Positions 7,708 through 16,010 of a DNA stretch of 64,000 bases are shown here, piece by piece. The translations under genes were made by a program, and so were the position numbers. The stretch's first letter is position 1. Every line of letters begins with the position of its first letter. The stretch comes from Streptomyces sp. NRRL S-31 (GTDB taxonomy: Bacteria; Actinomycetota; Actinomycetes; Streptomycetales; Streptomycetaceae), in assembly GCF_000718775.1 (NCBI RefSeq), contig NZ_JOCB01000020.1, positions 1 through 64,000 of the forward strand. The letters are read 5' to 3'. The notes beneath the pieces were generated by a model that searched no databases, had not been told where the DNA came from, and saw nothing but the letters and a program-made list of their open reading frames with translations.

Positions 7708-8341
7708 GGATGACCACCAGCTCTTCCCTGTCGTCGGCCGACGCGAGCAGCCCGCGCCGGCGCAGCCAGTCCTCCCGGGAGCGCAGCACCGGACCGAAGG
7801 CGATCCAGCGGCGCCGGACCACGGCGGCCTTCAGTCCCGCCGCCCGCAGCAGCTCCAGGGTGCGGTCCGGACCGCTCAGCGCCGAGTGCACGATCAGCAG
7901 CAGCCCTCCGGGGCGCAGCAGCCCCGGCGCGTCGCGGCAGATCCGGTCCAGCACCATCCGTCCGTCGCCGCCCGCGTCCCAGGCCCGCGACCGGCCGCGC
8001 GGCGCGCGCCCGTTCACGGGGGCCGGCACGTAGGGCGGGTTCGTCAGGATGAGGTCGTACGTGCGGTCCCGGACCGGCGCGAAGAGGTTGCCGCGCCGGA
8101 TGCGCACCGGCAGCCGGGTGAGCCAGGCGTTCAGCCGGACCGTCCACACCGCCCGCCGGGACACGTCCACCGCCGTCACCTCGGCTCCCCGCCGGGCCGC
8201 CTCCAGGGCCAGCGCACCGCTTCCGGTGCCGACGTCCAGCACGCGCGCGCCGCGCGGCGGGGACTCCTCGCGGAGCACCTCCGCCAGCAGCTCCGTGTCG
8301 TCCTGTGGGGCGTACACGCCCGGAAGCAGCAAAGCGATCAC
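7688..8341 (-). CDS. HemK2/MTQ2-like class I SAM-dependent methyltransferase
   Basis: A 217-residue enzyme with SAM-binding motif I LDVGTGSGALAL (35-46), acidic motif II (VTAVDVS) and the NPPY signature (101-104). NPPY is typical of N-methylation of glutamine or related amide/amine nitrogens. The length and sequence resemble the HemK2/MTQ2 group rather than full-length PrmC, which has an extra N-terminal domain. The substrate is not deducible. It sits between the iron-enzyme gene (18 bases upstream) and the CDGSH gene (overlapping), so the three are probably co-transcribed. The GTG at 8341 is the start available in this frame; no strong Shine-Dalgarno is visible. Confidence 0.85.
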   Translation of the reverse strand: MIALLLPGVYAPQDDTELLAEVLREESPPRGARVLDVGTGSGALALEAARRGAEVTAVDVSRRAVWTVRLNAWLTRLPVRIRRGNLFAPVRDRTYDLILTNPPYVPAPVNGRAPRGRSRAWDAGGDGRMVLDRICRDAPGLLRPGGLLLIVHSALSGPDRTLELLRAAGLKAAVVRRRWIAFGPVLRSREDWLRRRGLLASADDREELVVIRAERPC

Positions 8342-8359
8342 ATCCGGCGAGTACCCCGA

Positions 8360-9418
8360 TCAGTGCGAGGTATGGGACAGCCGCCGTGGCGGGAGTGACT
8401 CCGGGGACGGCTCCGGCCCCGCCGACGGCACCGGCGGCGTGCGCAGCGCCGACCGCCCCGCCCGCCAGGCGGCGAGCAGCCGTCGGCCCAGCCGGTCCTC
8501 CAGGTACTCGGTCGCGTCGATCCCGAAGGCGATGTCCGGGGCCAGCTCCGGCTCCTCGTCGAGCAGTCCGCCGATCACCTCGTGCCGGACGATCTGCTCG
8601 TGCACGGCGTCCGCCTCCACGTGCTCGTCGTAGAAGAACCGGGCGGCCGGGCCGGCTCCGGCGCGGCGCATCGCGTCGGCCAGCCGGCGGGAGCCGGGCG
8701 AGGAGGTGATCTCCACCTCGGCGAAATGGCCCACCAGCGCGCCGCGCCACCTCCGGTGCAGGCCGAACAGGGACATCAGGTTGACCACGGCCAGCATCTC
8801 GGCCGGGGCGGCGTCCAGCTGGCGGCCGTAGGTGGTATCCACGCCCAGGTCGGTCATCAGGTCGGCGAACAGGCGCGCGTGCACCCGCTCGGCCCGGCCG
8901 CCGCCGAACTCGTCGAACTCCACCGCCGCCATCGCCGCCTTCGCCCGGCCCCACAGCCGCGGCAGCACCCAGGCGTGCGGGTCGGCCTCCTTCAGGTGGT
9001 ACAGCGAGCGCATCGCCGCGTACTCCCGCAGCTGCCACAGCTCGCCCTCCGCGCACAGGAAGTGGCTGACCCCCGTGCCGTCGGCCGGCTCGACCAGGAG
9101 GGCGCCGAGCGCGTCGTCCAGGCTGTCGTGGCCCGGGGTGTCGGCGCGCAGCGCGGTCAGGAAGCGGTGCTCCAGCGCGGCCCGGACGCGCAGCAGCTCC
9201 GGGTCCCACTCGCGCTCCGGCGGCACCCCGGCGAAACCGCGGTAGTGCAGCTCGTAGCAGAGGTACAGGGCGAGCTGGAGGTCGTCGCCGTAGGGGTCCG
9301 CCGTCTCGGCGCCGGAGACCGGCGGGAGAGGGCCCGCATCGCGCAGGGAGGCGGACACCGCCGCGGAGAGCGGGCCGCGGGGCGGGGGCAGCTGGGGTCC
9401 TCGCTGGTGGTGGCTCAT
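8360..9418 (-). CDS. Haem-oxygenase-like iron-containing redox enzyme family protein
   Basis: A 352-residue, mostly helical protein of the haem-oxygenase-like fold group often annotated 'iron-containing redox enzyme family'. Candidate metal-ligand segments are the E/H-rich helices around EYAAMRSLYHLKEADPHAW, VEFDEFGGGRAERVHARL and FFYDEHVEADAVHEQIVRHE. Members include diiron oxidases and oxygenases, but the substrate is unknown. It is the first gene of a minus-strand unit followed 18 bases later by a methyltransferase and then a CDGSH protein. Two iron-dependent proteins around one methyltransferase suggest a joint redox task (inference). ATG 9418 is supported by a purine-rich leader. Confidence 0.83.
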   Translation of the reverse strand: MSHHQRGPQLPPPRGPLSAAVSASLRDAGPLPPVSGAETADPYGDDLQLALYLCYELHYRGFAGVPPEREWDPELLRVRAALEHRFLTALRADTPGHDSLDDALGALLVEPADGTGVSHFLCAEGELWQLREYAAMRSLYHLKEADPHAWVLPRLWGRAKAAMAAVEFDEFGGGRAERVHARLFADLMTDLGVDTTYGRQLDAAPAEMLAVVNLMSLFGLHRRWRGALVGHFAEVEITSSPGSRRLADAMRRAGAGPAARFFYDEHVEADAVHEQIVRHEVIGGLLDEEPELAPDIAFGIDATEYLEDRLGRRLLAAWRAGRSALRTPPVPSAGPEPSPESLPPRRLSHTSH

Positions 9419-9585
9419 ACGGCCCGGGTACCCGGCCGGTACCGAAGCAGTGGTGATCGACCGCACGCCGCCGCTGTTCCCGGAGGTCCGGGGGCCGGGG
9501 CGCCCCGGATGCCGCCCGCCGTGCGACCGGCGAGGTCCGGGGCGTGGTCGCGGACCTCGCCGGTCACCCGGCCGGTCCGGTCGCC

Positions 9586-9762
9586 TCAGTCGCCCTCCGC
9601 CTGCTCCTGGGCCCCGGTGTTCGGGGTGATGGCGTCGCCCGCCTCGCCCGAGGCGTCGCGGTCCTCGTCGCGCTCCCCGCTCTTCCCGGCCCGCGCGACC
9701 TCCCGGACCACTTCGTCCAGGGCCGTCTCCGGCCGCTCCTCGTGGTCGTTCCCGCCCGGCAT
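9586..9762 (-). CDS. Small acidic hypothetical protein
   Basis: A 58-residue protein starting MPGGNDHEERPETALDEV and ending EQAEGD. It is very rich in Glu, Asp and Gly, has no hydrophobic segment, and is probably soluble and largely disordered after the first helix. A strong AAGGGAGA Shine-Dalgarno precedes the ATG. A very strong hairpin (9818-9873) separates it from the MFS gene upstream, so it has its own promoter. No function is recognised. Confidence 0.6.
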   Translation of the reverse strand: MPGGNDHEERPETALDEVVREVARAGKSGERDEDRDASGEAGDAITPNTGAQEQAEGD

Positions 9763-9817
9763 GGCGTCTCCCTTCCCTCGGGTGGTGATTCTCCCCTGCG
9801 GGTTGCCCGCCGGCGCC

Positions 9818-9873
9818 GTCCCAAGCGTCGGGCCGGACCGGCCCCCCGACCGGTCCGGCCCGACGCCCGGGAC
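9818..9873 (-). terminator. Very strong hairpin terminator after the MFS gene
   Basis: A perfect 17-base stem (9825-9841 with 9850-9866, 8-base loop) is extended by a further 5 pairs (9818-9822 with 9869-9873) across a 2-base internal mismatch. It begins 7 bases after the MFS stop. Confidence 0.85.
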
Positions 9874-9879
9874 GGCCGC

Positions 9880-11385
9880 TCACATGTGGACGACGGGTGC
9901 GGCGCCCTCGTCCTGCCGCGGCACCCCGCGCCGGTAGAGCAGGAACGCCAGCACCGCGCCCGCGCCGAAGAGCACCGCCGACCACCGGAAGGCGGTGGTG
10001 TAGCTCTCGATCGTGGCCTGTGCCCGCACGGCCTGACTGGTGGCGTCCCGGCCGGCGAGGTAGTCGGTGGCGGCGCTCGACGCGAGGGTGTTGAGCAGGG
10101 CCGTGCCGATGGAGCCGCCGACCTGCTGCATCGCGTTGACGGTGGCGGAGGCCACGCCCGCGTCCTCGGCCGCCACCCCGCCCGTGGCCAGCTGCATGGC
10201 GGGCGGCATGACCAGGCCGAGGCCCACGCCGATCACGATCAGCTGCGGCAGCACCGCGCCGGCGTAGTGGGAGCCGACGCCTATGCCGGTCAGCCAGGCC
10301 ATGCCGGCCGTCGCGATGGCGAAGCCGAGCGGGATGACCGTCTTCGGGCCGATCCGGGGCACCAGCAGCGTGGTGCCGGCCTGGGCGGTCACCATCAGCG
10401 CGCCGACCATCGGCAGGAACGCCACACCGGTTCTGGTCGGGCTGAAACCGAGGTTGAGCTGGAGGTAGTAGGTCAGGAAGAGGAACACGCCGAACATGCC
10501 CGCGCCGGTGATGAGCACCGCGAGGAAGGAGGCCGCGCGGTTGCGGTCGAGCAGGATGCGCAGCGGCAGCAGCGGGTGCGCGGCGCGGGTCTGCCACCAG
10601 GTGAAGGCCACCAGCAGCAGGCCGCCCGCGAGCAGGAAGCCCCAGGTGAGCGGGGAGCCCCAGTCGTGGGTCTCGGCGTTGGAGAAGCCGTACACCACGG
10701 AGAACAGACCGGCGGCGACCAGGACGGTGCCCGGCACGTCCAGCTTGGCGTCGGCCGCGTCGCGGTGGCCGCTCAGCAGGATCCAGCCGCCCGCGAAGGC
10801 GGCGACGGCGATGGCGACGTTCACGTACAGCGTCCAGCGCCAGTCGAGGGCGTCGGTGAGCACACCGCCGAGCAGCAGGCCGACCGCGCCGCCCGCACCG
10901 GCGATCGCGCCGTACACGCTGAAGGCGCGCGCCCGCTCGCGGGCGTCGGTGAACGTGGTGTTGAGCAGCGACAGCGCGGCGGGGGCGAGCAGGGCGCCGA
11001 AGGCGCCCTGGAGGGCGCGGGCGGCGACCAGCATGGTGAAGCCGTTCGCGGCGCCGCCGAGCGCGGAGGCCGCGGCGAAGCCGACCACGCCGACGAGGAA
11101 GGCGGGCTTGCGGCCGAACAGGTCGGCGATCCGGCCGCCGAGCAGCAGCAGGGAGGCGAAGGCGAGGGCGTAGGCGGTGACGATCCACTGCCGGTTGCCG
11201 TCGGAGAAGCCGAGGTCGGTCTGGGCGGACGGCAGGGCGATGTTCACGATCGTGGCGTCGAGGACCACCATCAGCTGGGCGACGGCGATGACCGCGAGGA
11301 TCCACCACCGCTTCGGTGGGGCCGCGCCCTGCTCGGTCGCCGCCGCGTGCGCGCGGGGGCCGTCGGCCAGGGTCTTCTCGGACAT
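9880..11385 (-). CDS. MFS multidrug exporter, DHA2 (14-TM, EmrB/QacA) family
   Basis: A 501-residue integral membrane protein with about 14 hydrophobic segments and the DHA2 layout. Motif A is in the loop after TM2 (LLGGRIADLFGRKPAFLVG), motif C-like glycines follow in TM5, and the family start WWILAVIAVAQLMVVLDATIVN contains the D/N pair of TM1. It exports small hydrophobic or cationic compounds by proton antiport; the substrate is unknown. The 15-base palindrome at 11484-11498 in the promoter, about 100 bases upstream of the start, is of the kind bound by TetR-family repressors, although no regulator gene is adjacent. A powerful hairpin ends the transcript. Confidence 0.92.
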   Translation of the reverse strand: MSEKTLADGPRAHAAATEQGAAPPKRWWILAVIAVAQLMVVLDATIVNIALPSAQTDLGFSDGNRQWIVTAYALAFASLLLLGGRIADLFGRKPAFLVGVVGFAAASALGGAANGFTMLVAARALQGAFGALLAPAALSLLNTTFTDARERARAFSVYGAIAGAGGAVGLLLGGVLTDALDWRWTLYVNVAIAVAAFAGGWILLSGHRDAADAKLDVPGTVLVAAGLFSVVYGFSNAETHDWGSPLTWGFLLAGGLLLVAFTWWQTRAAHPLLPLRILLDRNRAASFLAVLITGAGMFGVFLFLTYYLQLNLGFSPTRTGVAFLPMVGALMVTAQAGTTLLVPRIGPKTVIPLGFAIATAGMAWLTGIGVGSHYAGAVLPQLIVIGVGLGLVMPPAMQLATGGVAAEDAGVASATVNAMQQVGGSIGTALLNTLASSAATDYLAGRDATSQAVRAQATIESYTTAFRWSAVLFGAGAVLAFLLYRRGVPRQDEGAAPVVHM

Positions 11386-11681
11386 GGGTCCACTCCAGGG
11401 AGGTCGTCCGGGTACGGAAGGGTCCGGAAAAGGGTCGGAACGGAGAAGGAGTCGGAGGGTTCGGAAAGGTTAACAACTTGTAAACGAAACGGTTTCGTAC
11501 ACATCGAGCCTATGACACGTCGAGCGAAACGGCAACGTTTCTTTAAATGGGCCGTCCGCCGACGGCCGGCCGGGTGTTCCGCCGTGCGCGGTGTTTCAGC
11601 GTGTGGCGCCCTGGATACACCGCGAGGGTTCGGCCCCGGAGTTCGCGAGCCCGTGCACGCCGTCGAGTTGAGGTCGTCACC
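11386..11681. promoter_or_regulatory. Divergent promoter region with TetR-type palindrome
   Basis: A perfect palindrome ACGAAAC-G-GTTTCGT lies at 11484-11498, and a second dyad AAACG-GCAA-CGTTT at 11527-11540. The stretch around 11470-11550 is strikingly AT-rich for this genome. The first palindrome has the size and symmetry of TetR-family operators that control MFS drug exporters; the divergent SDR gene may be controlled with it. Confidence 0.6.
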
Positions 11682-12536
11682 ATGTCCCACGCACCGTCTC
11701 CCGCAGGACCGTCGAACAGCACCCGGCCGGCCTCCGCCCCGGCCGCGGAACGCCGTACCGCCCCGGGGACCGGCCGCGGCCGGCCCGGCCGGGGCGGTGC
11801 CGCCCTGGTGACGGGTGCCTCCTCCGGCATCGGCGCCGCCGTGGCCCGCCGGCTGGCCGCCGAAGGGGGCTGGCGGCTCGCGCTGAACGGCCGCGACGTC
11901 ACCCGACTGGAGCAGGTGGCCGCCGAGGCCGGCGCGGTCGCCCTGGCCGCCGACCTCTCCCGGCCCGGCGCCGACCGCCGGCTCACCGATCTCACCCTGG
12001 ACCGCCTCGGGCGGCTCGACCTGCTGGTGGCCGGCGCCGGCGTGGGCTGGGCCGGGGACTTCACCGGCATGCCCGCCGCGCGGATCGACGAGATCGTGGG
12101 TGTCGACCTGCTGGCCACCGTGCACCTGGTACGCGCCCTACTGCCCCACATGGTCGCGGCCGGCTCGGGACGCGTCGTGCTCATCGGGTCCCTGGCCGGC
12201 AGCGTCGGGGTGCGCGGGGAGGCCGTCTACTCCGCGGCGAAGGCCGCCCTGGGCACCTTCGCCGACTCCCTGCGGTACGAACTGCGCGGCACCGGTGTGG
12301 GCGTCAGCCATGTCGTCCCCGGCGTCGTCGACACGCCCTTCTTCGACCGGCGGGGAATCCCCTACACGCGGTCCTGGCCGCGGCCCGTGCCCGCCGAGCG
12401 GGTCGCCGACGCCGTCTGCGCCGCCGTACGGCACGGCAGGGACGAGGTGTACGTCCCCGGGTGGCTGCGGCTGCCCGCACTGGTGCGGGGCGCCGCGCCC
12501 GGACTCTACCGGCGGCTCGCCGCCCGCTACGGGTGA
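11682..12536 (+). CDS. Short-chain dehydrogenase/reductase (SDR)
   Basis: A 284-residue classical SDR. Cofactor motif TGASSGIG near residue 45, the downstream NNAG-equivalent written VAGAGVG, the catalytic Ser (IGSLAGS) and YxxxK (YSAAK). The Pro/Gly-containing C-terminal segment [11 protein letters not shown] follows. A Pro/Ala/Arg-rich extension of about 38 residues precedes the Rossmann fold. NAD(P)(H)-dependent oxidoreduction of an unknown carbonyl or alcohol is expected. ATG 11682 is chosen because GAGG sits about 8 bases ahead; the open frame extends upstream into the AT-rich promoter. It starts a plus-strand run with the DMT transporter and deacetylase genes. Confidence 0.88.
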   Translation: MSHAPSPAGPSNSTRPASAPAAERRTAPGTGRGRPGRGGAALVTGASSGIGAAVARRLAAEGGWRLALNGRDVTRLEQVAAEAGAVALAADLSRPGADRRLTDLTLDRLGRLDLLVAGAGVGWAGDFTGMPAARIDEIVGVDLLATVHLVRALLPHMVAAGSGRVVLIGSLAGSVGVRGEAVYSAAKAALGTFADSLRYELRGTGVGVSHVVPGVVDTPFFDRRGIPYTRSWPRPVPAERVADAVCAAVRHGRDEVYVPGWLRLPALVRGAAPGLYRRLAARYG

Positions 12537-12543
12537 CCGGGCC

Positions 12544-13470
12544 ATGACCGCGGTCACGGTGCTGCTCGCCCTGCTCGCGGCCCTGTCCAACGCGTCCGCC
12601 TCGGTGCTCCAGCGGCGGGCCGCCGTCCAGACGCCGGACGAGGGCGGCGGCGGGACGCGCTCCGCCCTGCGCCAACTGGGGCACATGCTGCGGCGCCCCT
12701 CCTGGCTGGCGGGCGCCGGACTGCTGGCGCTGTCCAGCCTGCTCCAGGCCGGGGCGCTGGCCACGGGCAGCCTCGCCCTGGTCCAGCCCCTGCTCGCCGC
12801 CGAGCTGCTGTTCACGCTCGCCGTGGGCAGCGTCGTCTTCCGGCGCCGGCCCGGCACCCGGACCTGGCTGGCGTTCCTCGCCCTCGCCGGCGGGCTGTCC
12901 CTGTTCCTGCTGGCGGCCGCGCCGTCGGCCGGCCGGCCCACCGCGGAGCCGCGGGCGTGGCTGCTGGGCGGCGGCGCGGCACTCGGCGTCGTGGTCCTGC
13001 TGGTGCTGGTCGCGCGCCCGGCCCGGGGCGCCTCCCGGGCCGCGCTGCTCGGTCTGGCCTCGGCGGTGTCCTTCGCGACCACCGCGGCACTGCTGAAGGA
13101 GGCGGTGGGACGGCTGGCACAGGGGCCCGAGGCGATGTTCGGTCACTGGTCGCTGTACGCCACCGGAGCCGCCGGACTCGTCGCCTTCCTGCTGCTCCAG
13201 GGCGCGCTCGCCGCCGGTTCGCTGACGGCGTCCCAGCCCGCGCTCACCCTCGGCGACGCGATCACCAGCGTCGTCCTCGGCTGGGTGCTGTTCGCCGAGA
13301 CGATCCACCTGGGCCTGAGCGTGCTGCCGGAGCTGGTCGGCATCGCGCTGATCGGCGCGGGCAGCATCGGCCTGGCCCACGCCCAGTCCACAGGCGGGGA
13401 GTGGGACACCGACGACCCGACGGCGTCCCCCGGCTCCGCCGCCCCCGTCCCACGCGCACCGAGGAGGTAG
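12544..13470 (+). CDS. DMT-superfamily (EamA-like) transporter
   Basis: A 308-residue membrane protein with about nine or ten hydrophobic helices in two homologous halves (SLALVQPLLAAELLFTLAVG and SLTASQPALTLGDAITSVVLG are matching segments). This is the EamA/DMT pattern of small-metabolite permeases. A hydrophilic tail of about 30 residues ends the protein. The substrate is unknown. It starts 7 bases after the SDR stop and is followed 7 bases later by the deacetylase gene, so the three genes are probably one operon. Confidence 0.85.
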   Translation: MTAVTVLLALLAALSNASASVLQRRAAVQTPDEGGGGTRSALRQLGHMLRRPSWLAGAGLLALSSLLQAGALATGSLALVQPLLAAELLFTLAVGSVVFRRRPGTRTWLAFLALAGGLSLFLLAAAPSAGRPTAEPRAWLLGGGAALGVVVLLVLVARPARGASRAALLGLASAVSFATTAALLKEAVGRLAQGPEAMFGHWSLYATGAAGLVAFLLLQGALAAGSLTASQPALTLGDAITSVVLGWVLFAETIHLGLSVLPELVGIALIGAGSIGLAHAQSTGGEWDTDDPTASPGSAAPVPRAPRR

Positions 13471-13477
13471 GTCACCG

Positions 13478-14269
13478 ATGTCCCCCGTGTCCGGCCGGTC
13501 CCGGAGTACGGCCGCCGTCCTGCTGCCGGCCGCCGTCGCCGCGGCCCACATCGGCCCCGCGGCCACCTGGCTGCCGGGGGTCCGGCCGCTGCTCTTCCCC
13601 GGCTTCGCCGGTATCGGCCGCCACCGGCACATCGCGCTCACCTTCGACGACGGGCCCGACCCCGTGTCGACCCCGCGGTTCCTGGACGCGCTGGACGCAC
13701 TCGGGGCGCGGGCCACCTTCTTCGTGCTCGGCGAGCGCGCGGTGCGCCACCCGGACGTGGTGCTCGAGACCGTACGGCGCGGGCACGAGCTGGGGGTGCA
13801 CGGCTGGAGCCACGACCGGCCCTGGCGGCCCGCGTTCGCCCGGGACGCCGAGGAGGTCGCCCGGACCGCCCGCCTGCTGCACGACCTCACAGGGACCCGC
13901 CCGCGCCGGTACCGCCCGCCGTACGGCATCCTCAGCACGAGCCGCTGGCTGGCCGCCCGGCGGGCCGGGCTGCGGACGGTGCTGTGGTCGGCGTGGGGCA
14001 GGGACTGGACGGCCGACGCCACGCCGGAGTCCGTACGGGCCCGGGTCGCCGCGGACCTGCGCGGCGGCGGCACCGTCCTGCTGCACGACTCCGACCGGTA
14101 CGCGGCACCCGGTTGCTGGCACGCGGCGCTGGGCGCCCTGCCGGCCGTCGTCGAGGGCTGCCGGGCGGCCGGGCTGACGGTGGGCCCGCTCCGCGACCAC
14201 GGCCCGGCGCCGGCACCCGCCCGGCGCGCCGTACCGGAGCTGGCTCTTCCGGCGCGGCCGGGTCGGTGA
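13478..14269 (+). CDS. Polysaccharide deacetylase (carbohydrate esterase 4, NodB homology)
   Basis: A 263-residue protein. An N-terminal hydrophobic segment (about 10-28) could be an uncleaved anchor or signal. The NodB domain shows motif 1 TFDDGPD (catalytic and metal Asp57/58), motif 2 HGWSH (metal His108/112), motif 3 RPPYG, and later DWTAD and LLHDSD. CE4 enzymes remove acetyl or formyl groups from peptidoglycan, chitin-like or other amino-sugar polymers outside the membrane. The last residues (about 252-263) and the stop codon lie within the first copy of a 123-bp tandem repeat, so the C-terminus may have been altered by the repeat. Confidence 0.9.
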   Translation: MSPVSGRSRSTAAVLLPAAVAAAHIGPAATWLPGVRPLLFPGFAGIGRHRHIALTFDDGPDPVSTPRFLDALDALGARATFFVLGERAVRHPDVVLETVRRGHELGVHGWSHDRPWRPAFARDAEEVARTARLLHDLTGTRPRRYRPPYGILSTSRWLAARRAGLRTVLWSAWGRDWTADATPESVRARVAADLRGGGTVLLHDSDRYAAPGCWHAALGALPAVVEGCRAAGLTVGPLRDHGPAPAPARRAVPELALPARPGR

Positions 14270-14722
14270 GCGCGCCGGTCGGGGTCACCGTGGGCGTGGC
14301 GGCGTGGCGGGGTCGCCCTGTGCCTCCCGGGCGGGACCGGGGCCCGGCGCGTCGTACCGGAGTTGGTTCTTTCGGCGCGGCCGGGTCGGTGAGCACGGCG
14401 GCCGGGGTGACCGTGGGCTGGGCGGCGTGGCGGGGTCGTCTCGTGACTCCTGTGCCGGATCGGGGCTCGGCGCGTCGTACCGGAGTCGGCTCTTCCGGCG
14501 TGGCCGAGTTGGTGAGCGCAGCGGTCGGGGTGACCGTGGGCGGGGCGGTGTGGCGGGGTCGCCTTGTGCCTTCCGGGCGGGACCGGGGCCCGGCGCGTCG
14601 TACCGGAGTTGGCTCTTCCGGCGCGGCCGGGTCGGTGAGCGCAGCGGTCGGGGTCACCGTGGGCGGGGCGGTGTGGCGGGGTCGCCGCGTGCCTCCCGCG
14701 CCGGACCGCGTGCGCTGCCTCG
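14231..14722. repeat. Tandem array of four 123-bp repeats
   Basis: The landmark GTACCGGAG recurs at 14231, 14354, 14477 and 14600, exactly 123 bases apart. Each unit carries similar blocks (gctcttccggcg..., gtcggtgagc, ggtcaccgtgggc, gtggcggggtcg). Copies 3 and 4 are the most alike. The last copy loses similarity about 15-20 bases before its end, near the converging glycosyltransferase stop. Because 123 is a multiple of three, frames stay open on both strands through the array (41 residues per unit), but no start signal or recognisable protein is seen. It covers the end of the deacetylase gene and the space between converging genes. Confidence 0.9.
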
Positions 14723-14727
14723 CCCCC

Positions 14728-15837
14728 CTACAGGTCCGTCAGGCAGTCCATCGCGTCGGCCCGGAACAGCGCGCGGCCCCGGGCCACCCGGGCCGTGCGC
14801 GCGCCTCCGTCCTCCCGCAGCGCGTCCAGGGCCCTCAGCAGCGTGGGAGGGTCCGGGGCGAGTTCGCAGACGCCGAGGTCGGCCATCCGGCGGACGCCGT
14901 CCGCGCCATGGCCGGGCAGCGGGCGGTGGCCGATCACCGGGAGGCCCGCGGCGAGCGCCTGCACGGCGGTCTGCCCCGCCGCGTTGTCCACCAGGGCGTG
15001 GCACGCCCCCAGCAGCCCGGGCATGTCGTCCACCCAGCCCAGGGCCAGCGCGGCCGGCTCCCCGGCCAGCCGTGCGAGCAGCCGCTCGTTCCGGCCGCAC
15101 AGCACCACCGGCAGCCAGCCGGCCGCCGCCAGCAGCCGTGCGGTGGCGGCCGGCCGGGACGCCGCGCCCCAGGCGCCGGCGGACAGCAGCACCGGGGGCC
15201 GGCCGGGCGCCCGCGCGGCGAACCGCTCCCGCCAGCGGTCCGCCCCGGCGGCCGGCGCGCGGAAGGCGGGCCCGACCACCGGGCCGGTCGTGACCACGGG
15301 CGCCGCGACGGCCCGGCGCACGGCCCGCGCCGCGGTGTCCGTCAGACACAGGTACCGGTCGTTGCCCGGGTGCAGCCACTGCCGGTGCACCGCGAAGTCG
15401 AGCAGGAAGACGGCGCTCGGCACCCGCAGCGCGCCCCGTTCCCGCAGGTGCCCGGTCAGCTGTGCGGCCAGGTGGAAGACGGACACCACCAGGTCGGCGC
15501 CCGTCCGGTCCACCAGCTCGGTCAGCCGGTCCCCGGCCAGCCGGGCCAGCGGGACCCCGCTGGGGCGCGGGCCGCGACCCTCGCGCAGGAACGCGCCGTA
15601 GACCCCGGCGTACACCCAGGGCAGGTGCCGCACCGACGCCTGGTACCCGCGGCGCAGCCCCGTGCCCAGCCCGTACGGCAGCAGCCGCAGCACGTCGGCC
15701 ACCCGGACCTCATGGCCCCGGGCGGTGGCCCGCCGCGCCAGTTCGGCGGCCACGGTGTCGTGGCCGGCCCCCATGCTCGCGCTCAGGATCAGCGTTCGCC
15801 GCCGCCGGTCCGGCGCCTCGTCGTCGGTGGTGCGCAC
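14728..15837 (-). CDS. MGDG-synthase-like glycosyltransferase (GT28-type)
   Basis: A 369-residue protein from GTG 15837. The N-terminal domain begins TLILSASMGAGHDTVAAEL, the MGDG_synth signature, and the C-terminal GT-B half has PVLLSAGAWGAASRP, LGWVDDMPGLLGACHALVDNAAG and ALAAGLPVIGHRPLPGHG, the nucleotide-sugar binding region of GT28 enzymes. Such proteins transfer sugars to diacylglycerol or lipid carriers at the inner face of the membrane. The open frame continues to 15975, but GTG 15837 is preferred because the family fold starts just after it and GGAGAA lies about 10 bases ahead. It is divergent from the YihY gene. Confidence 0.85.
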   Translation of the reverse strand: MRTTDDEAPDRRRRTLILSASMGAGHDTVAAELARRATARGHEVRVADVLRLLPYGLGTGLRRGYQASVRHLPWVYAGVYGAFLREGRGPRPSGVPLARLAGDRLTELVDRTGADLVVSVFHLAAQLTGHLRERGALRVPSAVFLLDFAVHRQWLHPGNDRYLCLTDTAARAVRRAVAAPVVTTGPVVGPAFRAPAAGADRWRERFAARAPGRPPVLLSAGAWGAASRPAATARLLAAAGWLPVVLCGRNERLLARLAGEPAALALGWVDDMPGLLGACHALVDNAAGQTAVQALAAGLPVIGHRPLPGHGADGVRRMADLGVCELAPDPPTLLRALDALREDGGARTARVARGRALFRADAMDCLTDL

Positions 15838-16010
15838 GGAGTGACGGTTCTCCGCGGGCACGGCGCCCAAACGGCCGGTGCGCCGCCCGGCCGGCCGGTC
15901 ACCCGTGCGCACCACGGGGCCGTGCCGGTGCCCGTCCTCCGGCCGCGGCGCGTGCCACGCTGGAGGGACCGGCACGTCCGAGCCAGTGGGCGGCGAGCAC
16001 GGGAGGAGCC

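Noticed and set aside
13932..14657. Repeat-containing Pro/Thr-rich protein on the minus strand over the 123-bp array
   Set aside because: It lies opposite the deacetylase gene and has no ribosome site; open frames arise because the repeat length is a multiple of three.
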